64,000 nt of DNA from Chitinophaga rupis (GTDB taxonomy: Bacteria > Bacteroidota > Bacteroidia > Chitinophagales > Chitinophagaceae), in the NCBI RefSeq assembly GCF_900109685.1, contig NZ_FOBB01000001.1, positions 372,001-436,000 on the forward strand, in the 5' to 3' direction. Positions 1 to 9,557 of this stretch are shown piece after piece. The notes under the pieces are model-generated. The model did not search any database. It was not told the origin of the DNA and saw nothing but the letters and a program-made list of their open reading frames with translations. The position numbers and the translations under genes were made by a program. How positions within the stretch are numbered: the first letter of the stretch is position 1; each line of letters begins with the position of its first letter.

Positions 1-1
1 T

Positions 2-2818
2 TATGATGTACAGCTGGTAGGTGGTATGGTGCTGCACCAGGGTAAAATTTCCGAAATGGCCACGGGTGAAGGTAAAACCCTGGTATCCACCCTGCCGGCT
101 TACCTGAATGCGCTGGCCGGTGAAGGGGTGCACATTGTAACGGTGAATGATTACCTGGCCCGCCGTGACTCCGAATGGAACGGCCCTATCTTTGAATTTT
201 TAGGCATTACGGTTGATTGTATAGATAAATACCAGCCCAACAGCGCGGAACGCCGCAACGCCTACCACGCTGATATTACCTATGGTACCAATAACGAATT
301 TGGTTTTGACTACCTGCGTGATAACATGGTGCACAGCCCTGAGGAAATGGTGCAACGCAAACACCATTATGCCATGGTGGATGAGGTGGATAGTGTGCTG
401 GTGGATGATGCCCGTACCCCGCTGATCATTTCCGGCCCCATACCGCGTGGCGAAGAGCAGGAGTTCCATGTACTGAAACCCCGCATTCAACGCCTGGTAG
501 AAGCCCAGAAAAAAGTAACCACCCAGTTCCTGAACGAAGCCAAGAAATTAATAGCAGAAGGTAAGGACGATCCCAAAACAGGCGGTTTAGCGCTCATGCG
601 CGCCTGGCGCGGGTTGCCCAAGAACAGCGCTTTGATTAAATACCTGAGCGAACCTGGTAACAAAGTGCTGCTGCAGAAAGCAGAGAACTATTACCTGGCC
701 GACCAGCAGCGTGAAATGCCGAAGGTGGACGAGGAGCTGTACTTTCATATAGATGAAAAGAACAACAGCGTAGACCTTACGGATAAAGGCATTCACCTTA
801 TTACCCAGGAAGGCGAAGATGCCAACTTCTTTATAATGCCGGATGTAGGTACAGAGATCGCTGAAATTGAAAAGCTGGATATTACTGCTGAAGAAAAGCT
901 GCAACGCAAAGATGTACTGCTGCAGGAGTTTGCACAGAAATCTGACCGCATACACTCTGTACAGCAGCTGCTGAAAGCATATACGCTGTTTGATAATGAT
1001 GTGGAATACGTGGTAATGGATGGTAAAGTAAAGATCGTGGATGAGCAGACCGGCCGTATACTGGAAGGCCGCCGCTACTCCGACGGTTTGCACCAGGCCA
1101 TTGAAGCCAAGGAAAATGTGAAAGTGGAAGCTGCCACCCAAACCTTTGCTACCATTACTTTACAGAACTACTTCCGTATGTACCATAAGCTGGCCGGTAT
1201 GACCGGTACAGCAGTTACAGAAGCCGGTGAGCTGTGGGAAATATACAAGCTGGATGTGGTAACCATTCCCACCAACCTGCCTATTACCCGTATTGATGCG
1301 GAAGACCTGGTATACAAAACCAAACGCGATAAATACCGCGCCGTAATAGACGAGATCAAGACATTACAGGCTAAAGGCCGCCCGGTACTGGTAGGTACCA
1401 CCTCCGTAGAAGTATCCGAGCTGCTGAGCAAAATGCTCACCTTTGAAAAAATACCGCACAACGTACTGAACGCCAAACAGCACGCCCGTGAGGCCCAGAT
1501 AGTGGCTGAAGCAGGGTTGGCAGGCGCTGTAACCATTGCCACCAACATGGCCGGCCGTGGTACGGATATTAAGCTGGGCCCCGGTGTTAAGGAAGCCGGT
1601 GGTTTGGCCATTATAGGTACGGAAAGGCATGAAAGCCGCCGTGTAGACCGCCAGCTGCGTGGCCGTGCCGGCCGCCAGGGTGATCCCGGTACTTCCCAGT
1701 TCTTTGTATCCCTGGAAGATGACCTGATGCGTATGTTCGGTTCTGACCGTATTGCAGGCCTCATGGACCGCATGGGTTATAAAGAGGGCGAAGTGATACA
1801 GCACAGCATGATCACCCGCTCTATTGAACGCGCGCAGAAGAAAGTGGAAGAAAATAACTTCGGTATCCGTAAGCGTTTGCTGGAGTATGATGATGTGATG
1901 AACAAGCAGCGTACAGTGATCTACTCCAAACGTAACCACGCCCTGTTTGGCGAGCGCCTGGCCATTGACATTGACAACTCTTTCTACGATGTGGCGGAAA
2001 GCATTATCACCACACACAAGGAAAGCGGCGACCATGAAGCCTTTACGCTGGATGTGATCATGAACTTTTCTATAGATACCGACATTACGGCGGAAGATCT
2101 GCAGAAAACAGATATTGCACTCCTAACAACTAAATTATACCACCAGGCTAAGGAAAACTATGAGCGTAAAACCGCTGAAATAGCTGCCAAAACCCTGCCG
2201 GTGATTACCCAGATCCATAAGGACCAGGGCCACCAGATAGAGAATATTTCCATTCCCTTCACCGATGGTAAAAAAGGCATTAACGTGCTGGCTAACCTGC
2301 AAAAGGTGATTGATACCCAGGGACAGGAAACGCTGAGCGCACTGGAACGCAGCATTACCCTGGCGCTGATAGATGATGCGTGGAAAGAGCACCTGCGTGC
2401 TATGGACGATCTGAAGCAGTCTGTACAGGGTGCGGTGTATGAACAAAAAGATCCGTTACTGATCTATAAGTTTGAAGCGTTTAACCTGTTCAAGCAAATG
2501 GACGGGGAAACCAGCCGCGAGATCGTGTCGTTCCTGTGCAAATGCGGTATCCCGGTTCGGGAAGACCGGCACCAGGAGCAGCAGATCCGTGAAGGACGCG
2601 AGCAGAAAACGGATATGAGCCGTATGCGCGCCTCTCACCAGGAGTTTGAAGGTAATGGACAAGGTGCTGCCACCGCCACTGCAGAACAGGAATATGCGAC
2701 CAATGCAGAACCTGTGCGCCAGGAGCCGGTTCGTATAGGCCCCAAGGTTGGGCGTAACGATCCCTGCCCTTGCGGAAGCGGGAAGAAATACAAGCAGTGC
2801 CACGGAAAAGATCTGTAG
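2..2818 (+). CDS. secA: Protein translocase ATPase SecA, 5'-truncated by the window edge
   Basis: SecA is the motor ATPase that pushes unfolded preproteins through SecYEG. The reading frame is open from base 2, where the codons give [14 protein letters not shown], so the gene starts upstream; the ATG at base 26 is an internal methionine. Visible motifs are Walker A (ATGEGKT), the DEAD-like box ([15 protein letters not shown]), the second helicase half ([28 protein letters not shown]) and a C-terminal zinc-binding tail of the form [13 protein letters not shown], which in this family contacts SecB or the ribosome. The preprotein cross-linking region has a large insertion of the kind known in Bacteroidota SecA. 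The missing N-terminus is probably 90-170 residues. A strong hairpin with a T-run follows the stop codon. Identity is certain. Confidence 0.98.
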   Translation, partial: YDVQLVGGMVLHQGKISEMATGEGKTLVSTLPAYLNALAGEGVHIVTVNDYLARRDSEWNGPIFEFLGITVDCIDKYQPNSAERRNAYHADITYGTNNEFGFDYLRDNMVHSPEEMVQRKHHYAMVDEVDSVLVDDARTPLIISGPIPRGEEQEFHVLKPRIQRLVEAQKKVTTQFLNEAKKLIAEGKDDPKTGGLALMRAWRGLPKNSALIKYLSEPGNKVLLQKAENYYLADQQREMPKVDEELYFHIDEKNNSVDLTDKGIHLITQEGEDANFFIMPDVGTEIAEIEKLDITAEEKLQRKDVLLQEFAQKSDRIHSVQQLLKAYTLFDNDVEYVVMDGKVKIVDEQTGRILEGRRYSDGLHQAIEAKENVKVEAATQTFATITLQNYFRMYHKLAGMTGTAVTEAGELWEIYKLDVVTIPTNLPITRIDAEDLVYKTKRDKYRAVIDEIKTLQAKGRPVLVGTTSVEVSELLSKMLTFEKIPHNVLNAKQHAREAQIVAEAGLAGAVTIATNMAGRGTDIKLGPGVKEAGGLAIIGTERHESRRVDRQLRGRAGRQGDPGTSQFFVSLEDDLMRMFGSDRIAGLMDRMGYKEGEVIQHSMITRSIERAQKKVEENNFGIRKRLLEYDDVMNKQRTVIYSKRNHALFGERLAIDIDNSFYDVAESIITTHKESGDHEAFTLDVIMNFSIDTDITAEDLQKTDIALLTTKLYHQAKENYERKTAEIAAKTLPVITQIHKDQGHQIENISIPFTDGKKGINVLANLQKVIDTQGQETLSALERSITLALIDDAWKEHLRAMDDLKQSVQGAVYEQKDPLLIYKFEAFNLFKQMDGETSREIVSFLCKCGIPVREDRHQEQQIREGREQKTDMSRMRASHQEFEGNGQGAATATAEQEYATNAEPVRQEPVRIGPKVGRNDPCPCGSGKKYKQCHGKDL

Positions 2819-2835
2819 TTTAATTACGAATAGTT

Positions 2836-2895
2836 AATTACGAATTACGAATGAGTGCGAAGAAAGCATTAGATTCGTAATTCGTAATTTTTTTT
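2836..2895 (+). terminator. secA terminator built from AATTACGAAT repeats
   Basis: The left arm AATTACGAATTACGAAT (2836-2852) is the exact reverse complement of 2873-2889, giving a 17-bp perfect stem with a 20-nt loop, followed directly by a T-run (to 2895). It lies 17 bp after the secA stop. The stem consists of two tandem copies of a decamer found in other gaps of this window. Termination is inferred from structure. Confidence 0.75.
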
Positions 2896-2958
2896 ATAGC
2901 TACTCCATTGTATCCCATGAAGAATGCTACGCATTTTGTAATTGACAACTCGTAATCC

Positions 2959-3648
2959 ATGCAGCTAAATAAATATATTGACCATACTATCCTAAAGCCA
3001 ACAACCACTAAAGAGGACATTAAAACCCTGTGCATGGAGGCGGTGGAGTATGATTTTGCGGCCGTATGTGTGCCGCCGCCCTTTGTGAAAATAGCCAAGA
3101 CCTTTACCGGCAATACGGGCGTGAAAGTGGCTACGGTGATCGGTTTCCCGTTTGGATATTCAGCCATAGAGGCCAAGGTAGCGGAAACCGTACTGGCTAT
3201 TGTAGACGAGGCCGATGAGCTGGATATAGTGGCCAACCTGATCGCCATCCGCAACCAGGACTGGGCTTACCTGGAAAAGGAAATTGCCACCCTGCTGCCC
3301 ATTGTGCGCAGCAAAGGGAAAGTGATCAAGGTGATCATTGAAAGTGGCATATTATTGGAAGATGAAATTATACAGTGCTGTGCGCTGTATACCAAATACG
3401 CGGTGGATTTTGTAAAAACCTCTACCGGGTATGCGGAAAAAGGAGCCAGCGTGGCAGCCGTACAGCTGATGCGGCAGCATTTGCCGGCTAATATCCAAAT
3501 AAAAGCTTCCGGAGGTATTCGTACCTTTGCTTTCGCCCAGGAGCTGATAGCTGCGGGCGCTACCCGGTTAGGATGCAGTGCCAGCGTAGCCATTATGAAG
3601 GAAAGCAGGGGACAGGGCTCCAATGGCGCTTCCGGTATTAATTATTAA
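2959..3648 (+). CDS. deoC: Deoxyribose-phosphate aldolase
   Basis: DeoC cleaves 2-deoxyribose-5-phosphate to glyceraldehyde-3-phosphate and acetaldehyde in deoxynucleoside breakdown; it is cytosolic. The protein is 229 residues, normal for the family. It opens with the typical MQLNKYIDHTILKPTTT, has the Schiff-base lysine in VKTSTGY (Lys153) and the second catalytic lysine in IKASGGIRT (Lys182), followed by the phosphate-binding glycine-rich stretch. The start ATG is the first in frame and no stronger candidate exists downstream. The gap to the next gene is only 20 bp, so co-transcription with the SPOR-domain gene and the M20 peptidase is likely. Identity is secure. Confidence 0.96.
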   Translation: MQLNKYIDHTILKPTTTKEDIKTLCMEAVEYDFAAVCVPPPFVKIAKTFTGNTGVKVATVIGFPFGYSAIEAKVAETVLAIVDEADELDIVANLIAIRNQDWAYLEKEIATLLPIVRSKGKVIKVIIESGILLEDEIIQCCALYTKYAVDFVKTSTGYAEKGASVAAVQLMRQHLPANIQIKASGGIRTFAFAQELIAAGATRLGCSASVAIMKESRGQGSNGASGINY

Positions 3649-3668
3649 GTCTTCATTATTAACTATAT

Positions 3669-4112
3669 ATGAAATATCTGATTACAGCAGCTTTAGTATT
3701 GATGGGTGGCATAGCCGCTGCGCAGGACAGTTCCTTTGCAACGGCCGGCGGCGGTAATGTAAAGGTGATCAAAGACAGCCGTATTGATATGCTGATCAAA
3801 AAACAGATCTACATCAATACGCTGGCTATCCGCAACCAGCCGGGTTTCCGGGTGCAGGTGATCACCACCAACCGCCGGAACGATGCCAGCGAAGCTAAAG
3901 CCCGCGTGATGCATGCCTTCCCTGATTACCGTACCTACCTTGACTTTCAGGCGCCTTATTTTAAAGTGCGTGTGGGTGATTTTAAAACCCGGGAAGAAGC
4001 CACTGAGCTGCGCGACAAACTCTCTGATCTGTTTCCCAACGGCGCATTTGTAGTGCCCGCCCTCATCAATGTATCTCCGGATAAAGAATTGTCGAATGAA
4101 GAACCGAATTAA
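3669..4112 (+). CDS. SPOR-domain secreted protein
   Basis: A 147-residue exported protein. The first 18 residues form a signal peptide (MKYLITAALVLMGGIAAAQ). The rest matches a single SPOR domain: the core GFRVQVITTNRRNDASEAK and the C-terminal YFKVRVGDFKTREEATELR are the two repeats typical of the fold. SPOR domains bind glycan strands lacking stem peptides at division sites, so a periplasmic envelope role is likely. It lies 20 bp after deoC, and its 3' end overlaps the start of the M20 peptidase by 17 bp, indicating translational coupling. The family call is firm; the specific role is not known. Confidence 0.87.
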   Translation: MKYLITAALVLMGGIAAAQDSSFATAGGGNVKVIKDSRIDMLIKKQIYINTLAIRNQPGFRVQVITTNRRNDASEAKARVMHAFPDYRTYLDFQAPYFKVRVGDFKTREEATELRDKLSDLFPNGAFVVPALINVSPDKELSNEEPN

Positions 4113-5277
4113 GTCATTAGCCAGGGAATTTGCACCAGCATTCATAGATATCAGACATCATATTCATTCCCATCCTGAACTCTCTTTCCAGGAATATGCC
4201 ACCTCACAGTTCATTCAACAAAAGCTGGATGAATTTGGCGTTCGTTACCAGGCCAATGTAGCCGGTACCGGCATAGTAGCGCTGGTAGAAGGGAAGAACC
4301 CTTCCAAACGCACGGTGGCCATCCGCGCAGATATTGATGCCTTACCTATTATAGAAGCCAATAACGTTCCTTATAAATCAAAAAATGAAGGCGTAATGCA
4401 TGCCTGCGGGCATGATGTGCACACCACCTGTGTGCTGGGCGCTACCAAAATATTACAGCAGGTAAAGGAAGAATTTGAAGGTACTGTGAAAGTGCTGTTC
4501 CAGCCCGGTGAAGAAAAACATCCCGGCGGGGCCAGCCTCATGATTAAAGACGGCGCGCTTGAAAACCCGCGCCCGCAGGCCATTTTAGGGCTACATGTAT
4601 TACCCAATATGGAAACAGGCCTGCTGGGTTTCCGTAGTGGTAAATACATGGCCAGCGCCGATGAAATTTACATCACCATTAAAGGTAAAGGCGGGCATGC
4701 CGCAGCGCCCCACCTTACGGTAGATACTATTTTAGTAGCATCTCACCTGGTAGTAAGCCTGCAGCAGATCGTGAGCCGGAATAATGATCCCTTCTCCCCT
4801 TCTGTATTATCTATCTGTGCATTTAACGGCGGGCATACTACCAACGTAATTCCCAGTGAAGTTAAGCTGATGGGCACTTTCCGCGCAATGGATGAAACCT
4901 GGCGTTTTAAAGCGCATGAGCTTATTAAGAAGCAGGCCACTGAGCTGGCGCATGCCATGGGTGCGGATATTGAGATCGACATTTTAGTAGGTTACCCTAC
5001 TTTATATAACAATGAGGAAGTAACTACCCAGGCACGTTCCTTAGCAGAAGCCTATATGGGTAAGGAGCAGGTGGTAGATACGGAAGTGCGGATGGGTGCA
5101 GAAGATTTTGCTTTTTACTCACAGATAGTACCGGCCTGTTTTTTCAGGCTGGGTACCGGTAACAAGGCCAGGGGCATCACCTCCGGCGTACATACGCCTA
5201 CTTTTGATATTGATGAAAATGCCATTGAGATAGGCATGGGCGCGATGGCGTACCTGGCCGCTACACTGGCAGTGTAG
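4096..5277 (+). CDS. M20 family metallopeptidase / N-acyl-amino-acid amidohydrolase
   Basis: A 393-residue member of the M20D group (hippurate hydrolase / IAA-amino-acid hydrolase-like), which hydrolyses N-acylated amino acids with a di-metal centre. Visible motifs are IRADIDALPI, the metal-binding HACGHDVHTT, and QPGEEKHPGGA; the lid domain begins around SADEIYITIKGKGGHAA, and a late GAEDFAFYSQ motif supplies another metal ligand. An earlier in-frame ATG at 4069 would add nine residues, but MKNRIKSLAREF at 4096 fits family starts better. The gene overlaps the SPOR gene by 17 bp. No signal peptide is apparent, so it is probably cytosolic. Substrate unknown. Confidence 0.9.
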   Translation: MKNRIKSLAREFAPAFIDIRHHIHSHPELSFQEYATSQFIQQKLDEFGVRYQANVAGTGIVALVEGKNPSKRTVAIRADIDALPIIEANNVPYKSKNEGVMHACGHDVHTTCVLGATKILQQVKEEFEGTVKVLFQPGEEKHPGGASLMIKDGALENPRPQAILGLHVLPNMETGLLGFRSGKYMASADEIYITIKGKGGHAAAPHLTVDTILVASHLVVSLQQIVSRNNDPFSPSVLSICAFNGGHTTNVIPSEVKLMGTFRAMDETWRFKAHELIKKQATELAHAMGADIEIDILVGYPTLYNNEEVTTQARSLAEAYMGKEQVVDTEVRMGAEDFAFYSQIVPACFFRLGTGNKARGITSGVHTPTFDIDENAIEIGMGAMAYLAATLAV

Positions 5278-5280
5278 CGG

Positions 5281-5398
5281 AATTACGAATTGTCAATTAC
5301 GACCCCGCCAAAGCGGGGCACGGCCTGCCCGCCCCGCGGGAAATGCCATTGAAAGTAATTATGATATGAATAATTACGAATTGAGTAGTTCGTTATGA
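5281..5398. repeat. AATTACGAAT-type repeat block enclosing a GC-rich hairpin cluster
   Basis: AATTACGAATTG occurs at 5281 and TAATTACGAATTG near 5372, bracketing a GC-rich core. In the core, CCCCGC (5303-5308) pairs with GCGGGG (5313-5318) over a CAAA loop, while GCGGGGC (5313-5319) could instead pair with GCCCCGC (5331-5337), so two hairpins exclude each other. It lies between the M20 gene and the terminator at 5444. No coding potential was seen. Confidence 0.6.
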
Positions 5399-5443
5399 AT
5401 GCTGCAGCGTTTTAAAACTGATCACCCAGGATGTGGTATAACT

Positions 5444-5480
5444 AAAAAGCCTCCATCACTCAAATGATGGAGGCTTTTTT
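5444..5480. terminator. Bidirectional rho-independent terminator between M20 gene and glyA
   Basis: AAAAAGCCTCCATCA, loop CTCAAA, then the perfect reverse complement ending in TTTTTT. The 15-bp stem with A-run on one side and T-run on the other works for both strands, which suits the convergent genes on either side (M20 peptidase on plus, glyA on minus). Confidence 0.9.
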
Positions 5481-5490
5481 ATTTCAAGAG

Positions 5491-5556
5491 AAATTACGAA
5501 TTACAAAAAAATCGCTTCGATCCATTCGTAATTCGTAATAAATAATTCGTAATTGA
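5491..5556. repeat. AATTACGAAT-family intergenic repeat next to glyA
   Basis: AATTACGAATTAC at the left is mirrored by ATTCGTAATTCGTAAT at 5524-5539, and a further ATTCGTAATTGAATTAC runs almost to the glyA stop codon. It is the same decamer family as at 2836, 5281, 8022 and 25577. Confidence 0.65.
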
Positions 5557-5557
5557 A

Positions 5558-6835
5558 TTACAGCTCCGGGTACAGCGGGAACTGGCCCATAAAGCCGTTC
5601 ACTTCTTTGCGGATCTTTGTGATCAGCGCCTCGTTATCTGCATCCATCAACAGCTCATCCATCCACTGCACTACCTGCGGCATATGCTCTTCCTTCATAC
5701 CACGGGTGGTGATGGCCGGCACGCCTACGCGGATACCGGAGGTTACAAAAGCAGATTTATCATCAAAAGGCACCATGTTCTTGTTCACGGTAATATCTGC
5801 CTTTACCAGGGTTTGCTCTGCTTTTTTACCGGAAATATTCTTGTTGCGCAGGTCAATCAGCAGCAGGTGGTTATCCGTACCGCCGGAAATGATCTGGTAG
5901 CCTTTGTCCACAAATGCTTTGGCCATGGCCTGGGCATTTTTCAGGATCTGGCGGGCATATACATCGTATTCATCTGTCAGGATCTCAAAGAAGGATACTG
6001 CTTTAGCTGCGATCACATGTTCCAGCGGGCCGCCCTGTATGCCGGGGAATACCGCGGTATCCAGCAGAGAGCTCATCATGCGGATCTCGCCTTTGGGCGT
6101 TTTCAGACCAAACGGGTTCTCAAAATCCTTGCCCAGCAATATCATACCGCCGCGGGGGCCGCGCAGTGTTTTATGGGTAGTAGTAGTTACAAAGTGGCAA
6201 TGCTCAAAGGGAGAGTTAAGCAATCCTTTGGCAATAAGGCCTGCCGGGTGGGCAATATCTGCCATTACAAAAGCGCCTACCTGGTCGGCAATCGCGCGGA
6301 TGCGTTTATAATCCCAATCGCGGCTGTAAGCGCTGGCGCCGCAAACGATCAGCTTCGGCTTTTCTTTCAGCGCTATTTCCTCCATTTTATCATATTCTAC
6401 CAGGCCGGTTTCTTTGTTAACGCCGTAAAAGAACGGCTGGTACAGCTTTCCGGAGTAGTTCACGGAAGAACCGTGGGTCAGGTGGCCGCCCATGCTCAGG
6501 TCCAGTCCCAGAATTTTATCGCCGGGCTGCAGAATGGCCATCATTACGGCTGCATTGGCCTGTGCGCCGGAGTGCGGCTGCACGTTGGCATATGCTGCGC
6601 CAAAGATCTCCTTAGCCCTGTCAATAGCCAGCTGCTCGCTCTGGTCCACTATTTCGCAACCACCATAATATCTACGTCCGGGATACCCTTCTGCATATTT
6701 ATTGGTTAATACCGTACCCATGGCCTGTATTACCTGCAGGCTGGTAAAGTTTTCAGAAGCTATCAGTTCAATGCCGTGGCGCTGACGTTCCAGTTCCTGG
6801 CCGATGATATTGAATATCTGGTTGTCTCTTTGCAT
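5558..6835 (-). CDS. glyA: Serine hydroxymethyltransferase
   Basis: GlyA interconverts serine and glycine with tetrahydrofolate as one-carbon acceptor; it is a cytosolic PLP enzyme. The 425-residue length is normal. Visible motifs include [11 protein letters not shown] near the start, [17 protein letters not shown], the tetrahydrofolate-binding region, and [14 protein letters not shown], whose lysine forms the PLP Schiff base. The ATG giving [18 protein letters not shown] fits family starts. A TATTTTTG -7 element lies about 20 bp upstream on the minus strand, and a strong bidirectional terminator lies about 80 bp downstream. It appears to be a single-gene unit. Confidence 0.97.
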   Translation of the reverse strand: MQRDNQIFNIIGQELERQRHGIELIASENFTSLQVIQAMGTVLTNKYAEGYPGRRYYGGCEIVDQSEQLAIDRAKEIFGAAYANVQPHSGAQANAAVMMAILQPGDKILGLDLSMGGHLTHGSSVNYSGKLYQPFFYGVNKETGLVEYDKMEEIALKEKPKLIVCGASAYSRDWDYKRIRAIADQVGAFVMADIAHPAGLIAKGLLNSPFEHCHFVTTTTHKTLRGPRGGMILLGKDFENPFGLKTPKGEIRMMSSLLDTAVFPGIQGGPLEHVIAAKAVSFFEILTDEYDVYARQILKNAQAMAKAFVDKGYQIISGGTDNHLLLIDLRNKNISGKKAEQTLVKADITVNKNMVPFDDKSAFVTSGIRVGVPAITTRGMKEEHMPQVVQWMDELLMDADNEALITKIRKEVNGFMGQFPLYPEL

Positions 6836-6854
6836 GGAGCTTTAAAATTTGCTG

Positions 6855-6885
6855 CAAAAATAGGTTAAAGGGGAATGAAATGCAA
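6855..6885 (-). promoter_or_regulatory. Likely glyA promoter (TAnnTTTG type)
   Basis: On the minus strand TATTTTTG (plus-strand CAAAAATA, 6855-6862) matches the Bacteroidota -7 consensus TAnnTTTG. A TTG (plus CAA, 6883-6885) lies 20 bp further upstream, as expected for the -33 element. The -7 element is about 20 bp before the glyA ATG. Confidence 0.55.
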
Positions 6886-6891
6886 TTGAAA

Positions 6892-6916
6892 ATGGTCCAT
6901 GGCCGATGGTCCATGG
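6892..6916. repeat. Direct repeat of ATGGTCCATGG
   Basis: Two exact copies of the 11-mer ATGGTCCATGG (6892-6902 and 6906-6916) are separated by CCG. Each contains the palindrome CCATGG. It lies between the divergent glyA and the nucleotidyltransferase gene. Confidence 0.6.
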
Positions 6917-7023
6917 ACTGTTCCAAAAAATTACTATCTTCACGCCCCTGGGGCCATATCCGGCCAGAGAGTAAGCGCTGGAACAACAAACAGCAGCACG
7001 ATTTTCTAAACCTAACGCTAAGA

Positions 7024-8016
7024 ATGAAGGCCATAATACCAGTAGCAGGTGCCGGCACCAAGCTACGTCCACATACATATACACAACCCAAAGCGCTGAT
7101 ACCACTAGCCGGGAGAACCATCCTGAGTATTATTATAGATCAGCTGGTGGAAGCAGGCATACAGGAATTTGTATTTGTAGTAGGTTACCTGGGAGAAAAG
7201 ATACAGCATTACGTACAGCAGAAATACCCGGGCCTTACCTGCCATTTTGTACAGCAAAACAGCCGCGAAGGTACCGGCCACGCCATTTTACTTACCCGCG
7301 ACCTGGTGAAAAATGATGAGATCCTGATCGTGCTGGGCGATACCATTTGTGAAGGGGATTACAGTGAGCTGATCAACTCTCCCGTATCCATGCTGGGACT
7401 GAAAAAAGTAGATGATCCGCGCAACTTTGGCGTAGCTGAGATCAATGAAGAAGGGCATATTGCCCGCGTGGTGGAGAAACCGCAGATCCCCAAATCCAAC
7501 CTGGCTTTGGTAGGATTGTACAAGATCAAGGAAACAGCGCAGCTGTATGATTGCCTGCAAAACAATATTGACCAGAAAATAAAATCGCACGATGAATTCC
7601 AGCTTACCGATGCGCTGGAATGTATGATACAGCATAACGTGCAGTTCAAACCTTTTAAAGTAAGCAACTGGTTCGACTGCGGGCGTAAGGAAACCCTGCT
7701 GGAAACCAATGCCATCCTGCTTAAAAAATACAAGCTGGCCAATAACCCGGTGCTGCCTTACGAAGGCACTATTATTATACCGCCGGTAAGCATTGGTGAA
7801 GGCTGTAATATCAAACACTCCATTATTGGGCCCAATGTAGCCATAGGGGATAATACCGTGATCAGCTATTCCATTGTAAAAGATTCTATTATCGGCTCTT
7901 TCACCAACCTGTATGAGGTGGTGTTAAAATCTTCCCTGATCGGCAGCGATGCCAATATCCGCGGGCTAAGCCAGAGTTTGAATATTGGCGATAATACGGA
8001 AATAGACCTGGGATAG
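7024..8016 (+). CDS. Sugar-phosphate nucleotidyltransferase with left-handed beta-helix tail
   Basis: A 330-residue NDP-sugar pyrophosphorylase (glucose-1-phosphate thymidylyltransferase / GlmU-like), making activated sugars for envelope polymers. The N-terminal signature MKAIIPVAGAGTKLRPHTYT holds a variant of the GxGTRLRP nucleotide-binding loop, with lysine replacing the usual arginine, followed by QPKALIPLAGR. Mid-protein DPRNFGVAEINEEG and VVEKPQIPKSN are typical. From about residue 240 hexapeptide-type repeats (IPPVSIGEGCNIKHSIIGPNVAIG) form a beta-helix. The frame is open further upstream, but the family start is clearly this ATG. The exact sugar and nucleotide cannot be decided. Confidence 0.88.
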   Translation: MKAIIPVAGAGTKLRPHTYTQPKALIPLAGRTILSIIIDQLVEAGIQEFVFVVGYLGEKIQHYVQQKYPGLTCHFVQQNSREGTGHAILLTRDLVKNDEILIVLGDTICEGDYSELINSPVSMLGLKKVDDPRNFGVAEINEEGHIARVVEKPQIPKSNLALVGLYKIKETAQLYDCLQNNIDQKIKSHDEFQLTDALECMIQHNVQFKPFKVSNWFDCGRKETLLETNAILLKKYKLANNPVLPYEGTIIIPPVSIGEGCNIKHSIIGPNVAIGDNTVISYSIVKDSIIGSFTNLYEVVLKSSLIGSDANIRGLSQSLNIGDNTEIDLG

Positions 8017-8021
8017 GTTTC

Positions 8022-8046
8022 AATTACGAATGGTCAATTCGTAATT
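8022..8046. repeat. AATTACGAAT inverted repeat
   Basis: AATTACGAAT (8022-8031) and ATTCGTAATT (8037-8046) form a perfect 10-bp stem with loop GGTCA, directly after the nucleotidyltransferase stop. No clear T-run follows, so it may be a weak terminator or only a member of the repeat family. Confidence 0.65.
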
Positions 8047-8062
8047 ATATTTAAATTGCTGT

Positions 8063-9007
8063 ATGGCTAACCGCATTGTACAACTCTTCAACATAAAATA
8101 TCCCATTATCCAGGCCGGCATGGTATGGGCCAGTGGCTGGCGTTTAGCCAGTGCGGTTAGTAATGCAGGCGGCCTGGGATTGATTGGCGCCGGCAGCATG
8201 TATCCCGATGTATTGCAGGAACATATCCGCAAATGCAAGCAAGCTACCCGGCAGCCTTTTGGAGTGAACGTGCCCCTGTTATACCCCGACATTGAGGAAC
8301 TAATGCAGATCATTATCCGCGAAGGGGTGAAGATCGTATTCACCAGCGCCGGCAATCCCAAAACCTGGACTCCCCTGCTTAAAGAGGCCGGCATTATCGT
8401 AGTACACGTAGTATCCAGCTCCGTATTTGCTTTAAAAAGTCAAACCGCCGGTGTGGATGCCGTGGTGGCAGAAGGTTTTGAAGCCGGTGGGCATAACGGG
8501 CGGGAAGAAACTACCACCATGGTGCTGGTACCTGCCGTATGCGGGCAGGTACAGATCCCTGTTATAGCCGCGGGCGGCATTGGCTCAGGAAAGGCCATGG
8601 CAGCAGCTTTTGCGCTGGGCGCCGAAGGCGTGCAGGTGGGTAGCCGTTTTGTGGCTACGCCGGAAGCCTCCTCCCACGCAGATTTTAAAGAAGCCGTGCT
8701 GCAGGCCAAAGAGGGAGATACTGCATTGTCACTAAAAAAGTTAACGCCGGTGCGCCTGCTCAGGAACCGGTTTTATGAAAGCGTAAAAACGGCAGAAGAC
8801 CGGGGCGCCACGGCAGAAGAGCTGCTTACGCTGCTGGGCCGCAGCCGCGCCAAAAAGGGTATGTTTGAAGGGCAATTGGAAGAGGGAGAGCTGGAAATAG
8901 GCCAGGTGAGCGCGCTGATACAAACCATTAAACCTGCGGCCACTATTGTGCAGGAGATCTGGGAAGAGTACCTGCAAACCTGTAAAAGATTGTCGGCCCC
9001 CCTCTAA
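8063..9007 (+). CDS. Nitronate monooxygenase family flavoprotein
   Basis: A 314-residue FMN enzyme of the 2-nitropropane dioxygenase/NMO family, a TIM-barrel that oxidises alkyl nitronates; some relatives are FabK-like enoyl-ACP reductases. The N-terminus NRIVQLFNIKYPIIQAGMVWAS, the glycine-rich AVSNAGGLGLIGAG, VVAEGFEAGGHNGR (which carries the expected catalytic histidine region) and the phosphate-binding PVIAAGGIGSG followed by ALGAEGVQVGSRF are diagnostic. Start choice is clear. It stands alone between two intergenic gaps. NMO is the default call; FabK-like activity cannot be ruled out by sight. Confidence 0.87.
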   Translation: MANRIVQLFNIKYPIIQAGMVWASGWRLASAVSNAGGLGLIGAGSMYPDVLQEHIRKCKQATRQPFGVNVPLLYPDIEELMQIIIREGVKIVFTSAGNPKTWTPLLKEAGIIVVHVVSSSVFALKSQTAGVDAVVAEGFEAGGHNGREETTTMVLVPAVCGQVQIPVIAAGGIGSGKAMAAAFALGAEGVQVGSRFVATPEASSHADFKEAVLQAKEGDTALSLKKLTPVRLLRNRFYESVKTAEDRGATAEELLTLLGRSRAKKGMFEGQLEEGELEIGQVSALIQTIKPAATIVQEIWEEYLQTCKRLSAPL

Positions 9008-9216
9008 TAAGTGCGTAATACAAAAATATATTAGCGCCACTGGTCATATTCTTTGGTGATTATGATTTATTTAACATTATTATTGTTAACTTACTAACCA
9101 ATTACAGCGATAAGCATCTCCAACGACGTTTTTACTGCCAATCAAACTCCCGGTAGTTTTCTAATCTGTTGCCTTACTTAATTGCCTGTTGAATTTCTTT
9201 TTAAAAGTGAACTTGT

Positions 9217-9498
9217 ATGAATATCAATGTGTCAAACCTGATGCCCTCTTTTCGTGAAGAAGACTTACGGAACCTTTTTACAAAATTTGGCCAGGTGGCC
9301 TCCTGTAGTATTATCACCGATATATTCACCGGCGCCTCCAAAGGATTAGCGAATGTAGTAATGCCGGATAACAATGCAGCAATGGAAGCCATTGCCCAGC
9401 TGGACGGATACCGTGTAAACGGCCGGCCTATCGGGGTTAGCATGGCTAAGGAACGCCGGCAGCTCTCCTCCAGCAATGGCAGGAACTACCGGTATTAA
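9217..9498 (+). CDS. RRM-domain RNA-binding protein
   Basis: A 93-residue protein that is almost entirely one RNA recognition motif. The RNP2-like strand is MNINVSNLMP at the start and the RNP1-like strand is KGLANVVMPD in the middle; the usual aromatic residues of RNP1 (GFxFV) are replaced by LANVV, so RNA stacking may be altered. The tail SSSNGRNYRY is short and basic or polar, as in bacterial RRM proteins of cyanobacteria and Bacteroidota. The upstream gap of 209 bp is long for such a small gene and could hold a 5' leader. The gene ends 59 bp before the response regulator start. Target RNAs unknown. Confidence 0.85.
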   Translation: MNINVSNLMPSFREEDLRNLFTKFGQVASCSIITDIFTGASKGLANVVMPDNNAAMEAIAQLDGYRVNGRPIGVSMAKERRQLSSSNGRNYRY

Positions 9499-9557
9499 TG
9501 GTGTAGAGAGCCCCAGCGCCCCTGTTGCCGGTGATATTGCCAGGCAATCATCTTAAA

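Noticed and set aside
5684..6709. Long open frame opposite glyA
   Set aside because: It runs antisense to the complete glyA gene, has no family-like motifs and follows from glyA's codon use.
6892..6916. Mobile element end or integration site (ATGGTCCATGG repeat)
   Set aside because: Only two short direct copies are present and no transposase or attachment site is nearby; it is listed as a simple repeat.
9008..9216. Riboswitch or cold-shock leader before the RRM gene
   Set aside because: The gap is long for a small RNA-binding protein gene, but no recognisable riboswitch core or clear stem was found, so it is mentioned only as a possible leader.
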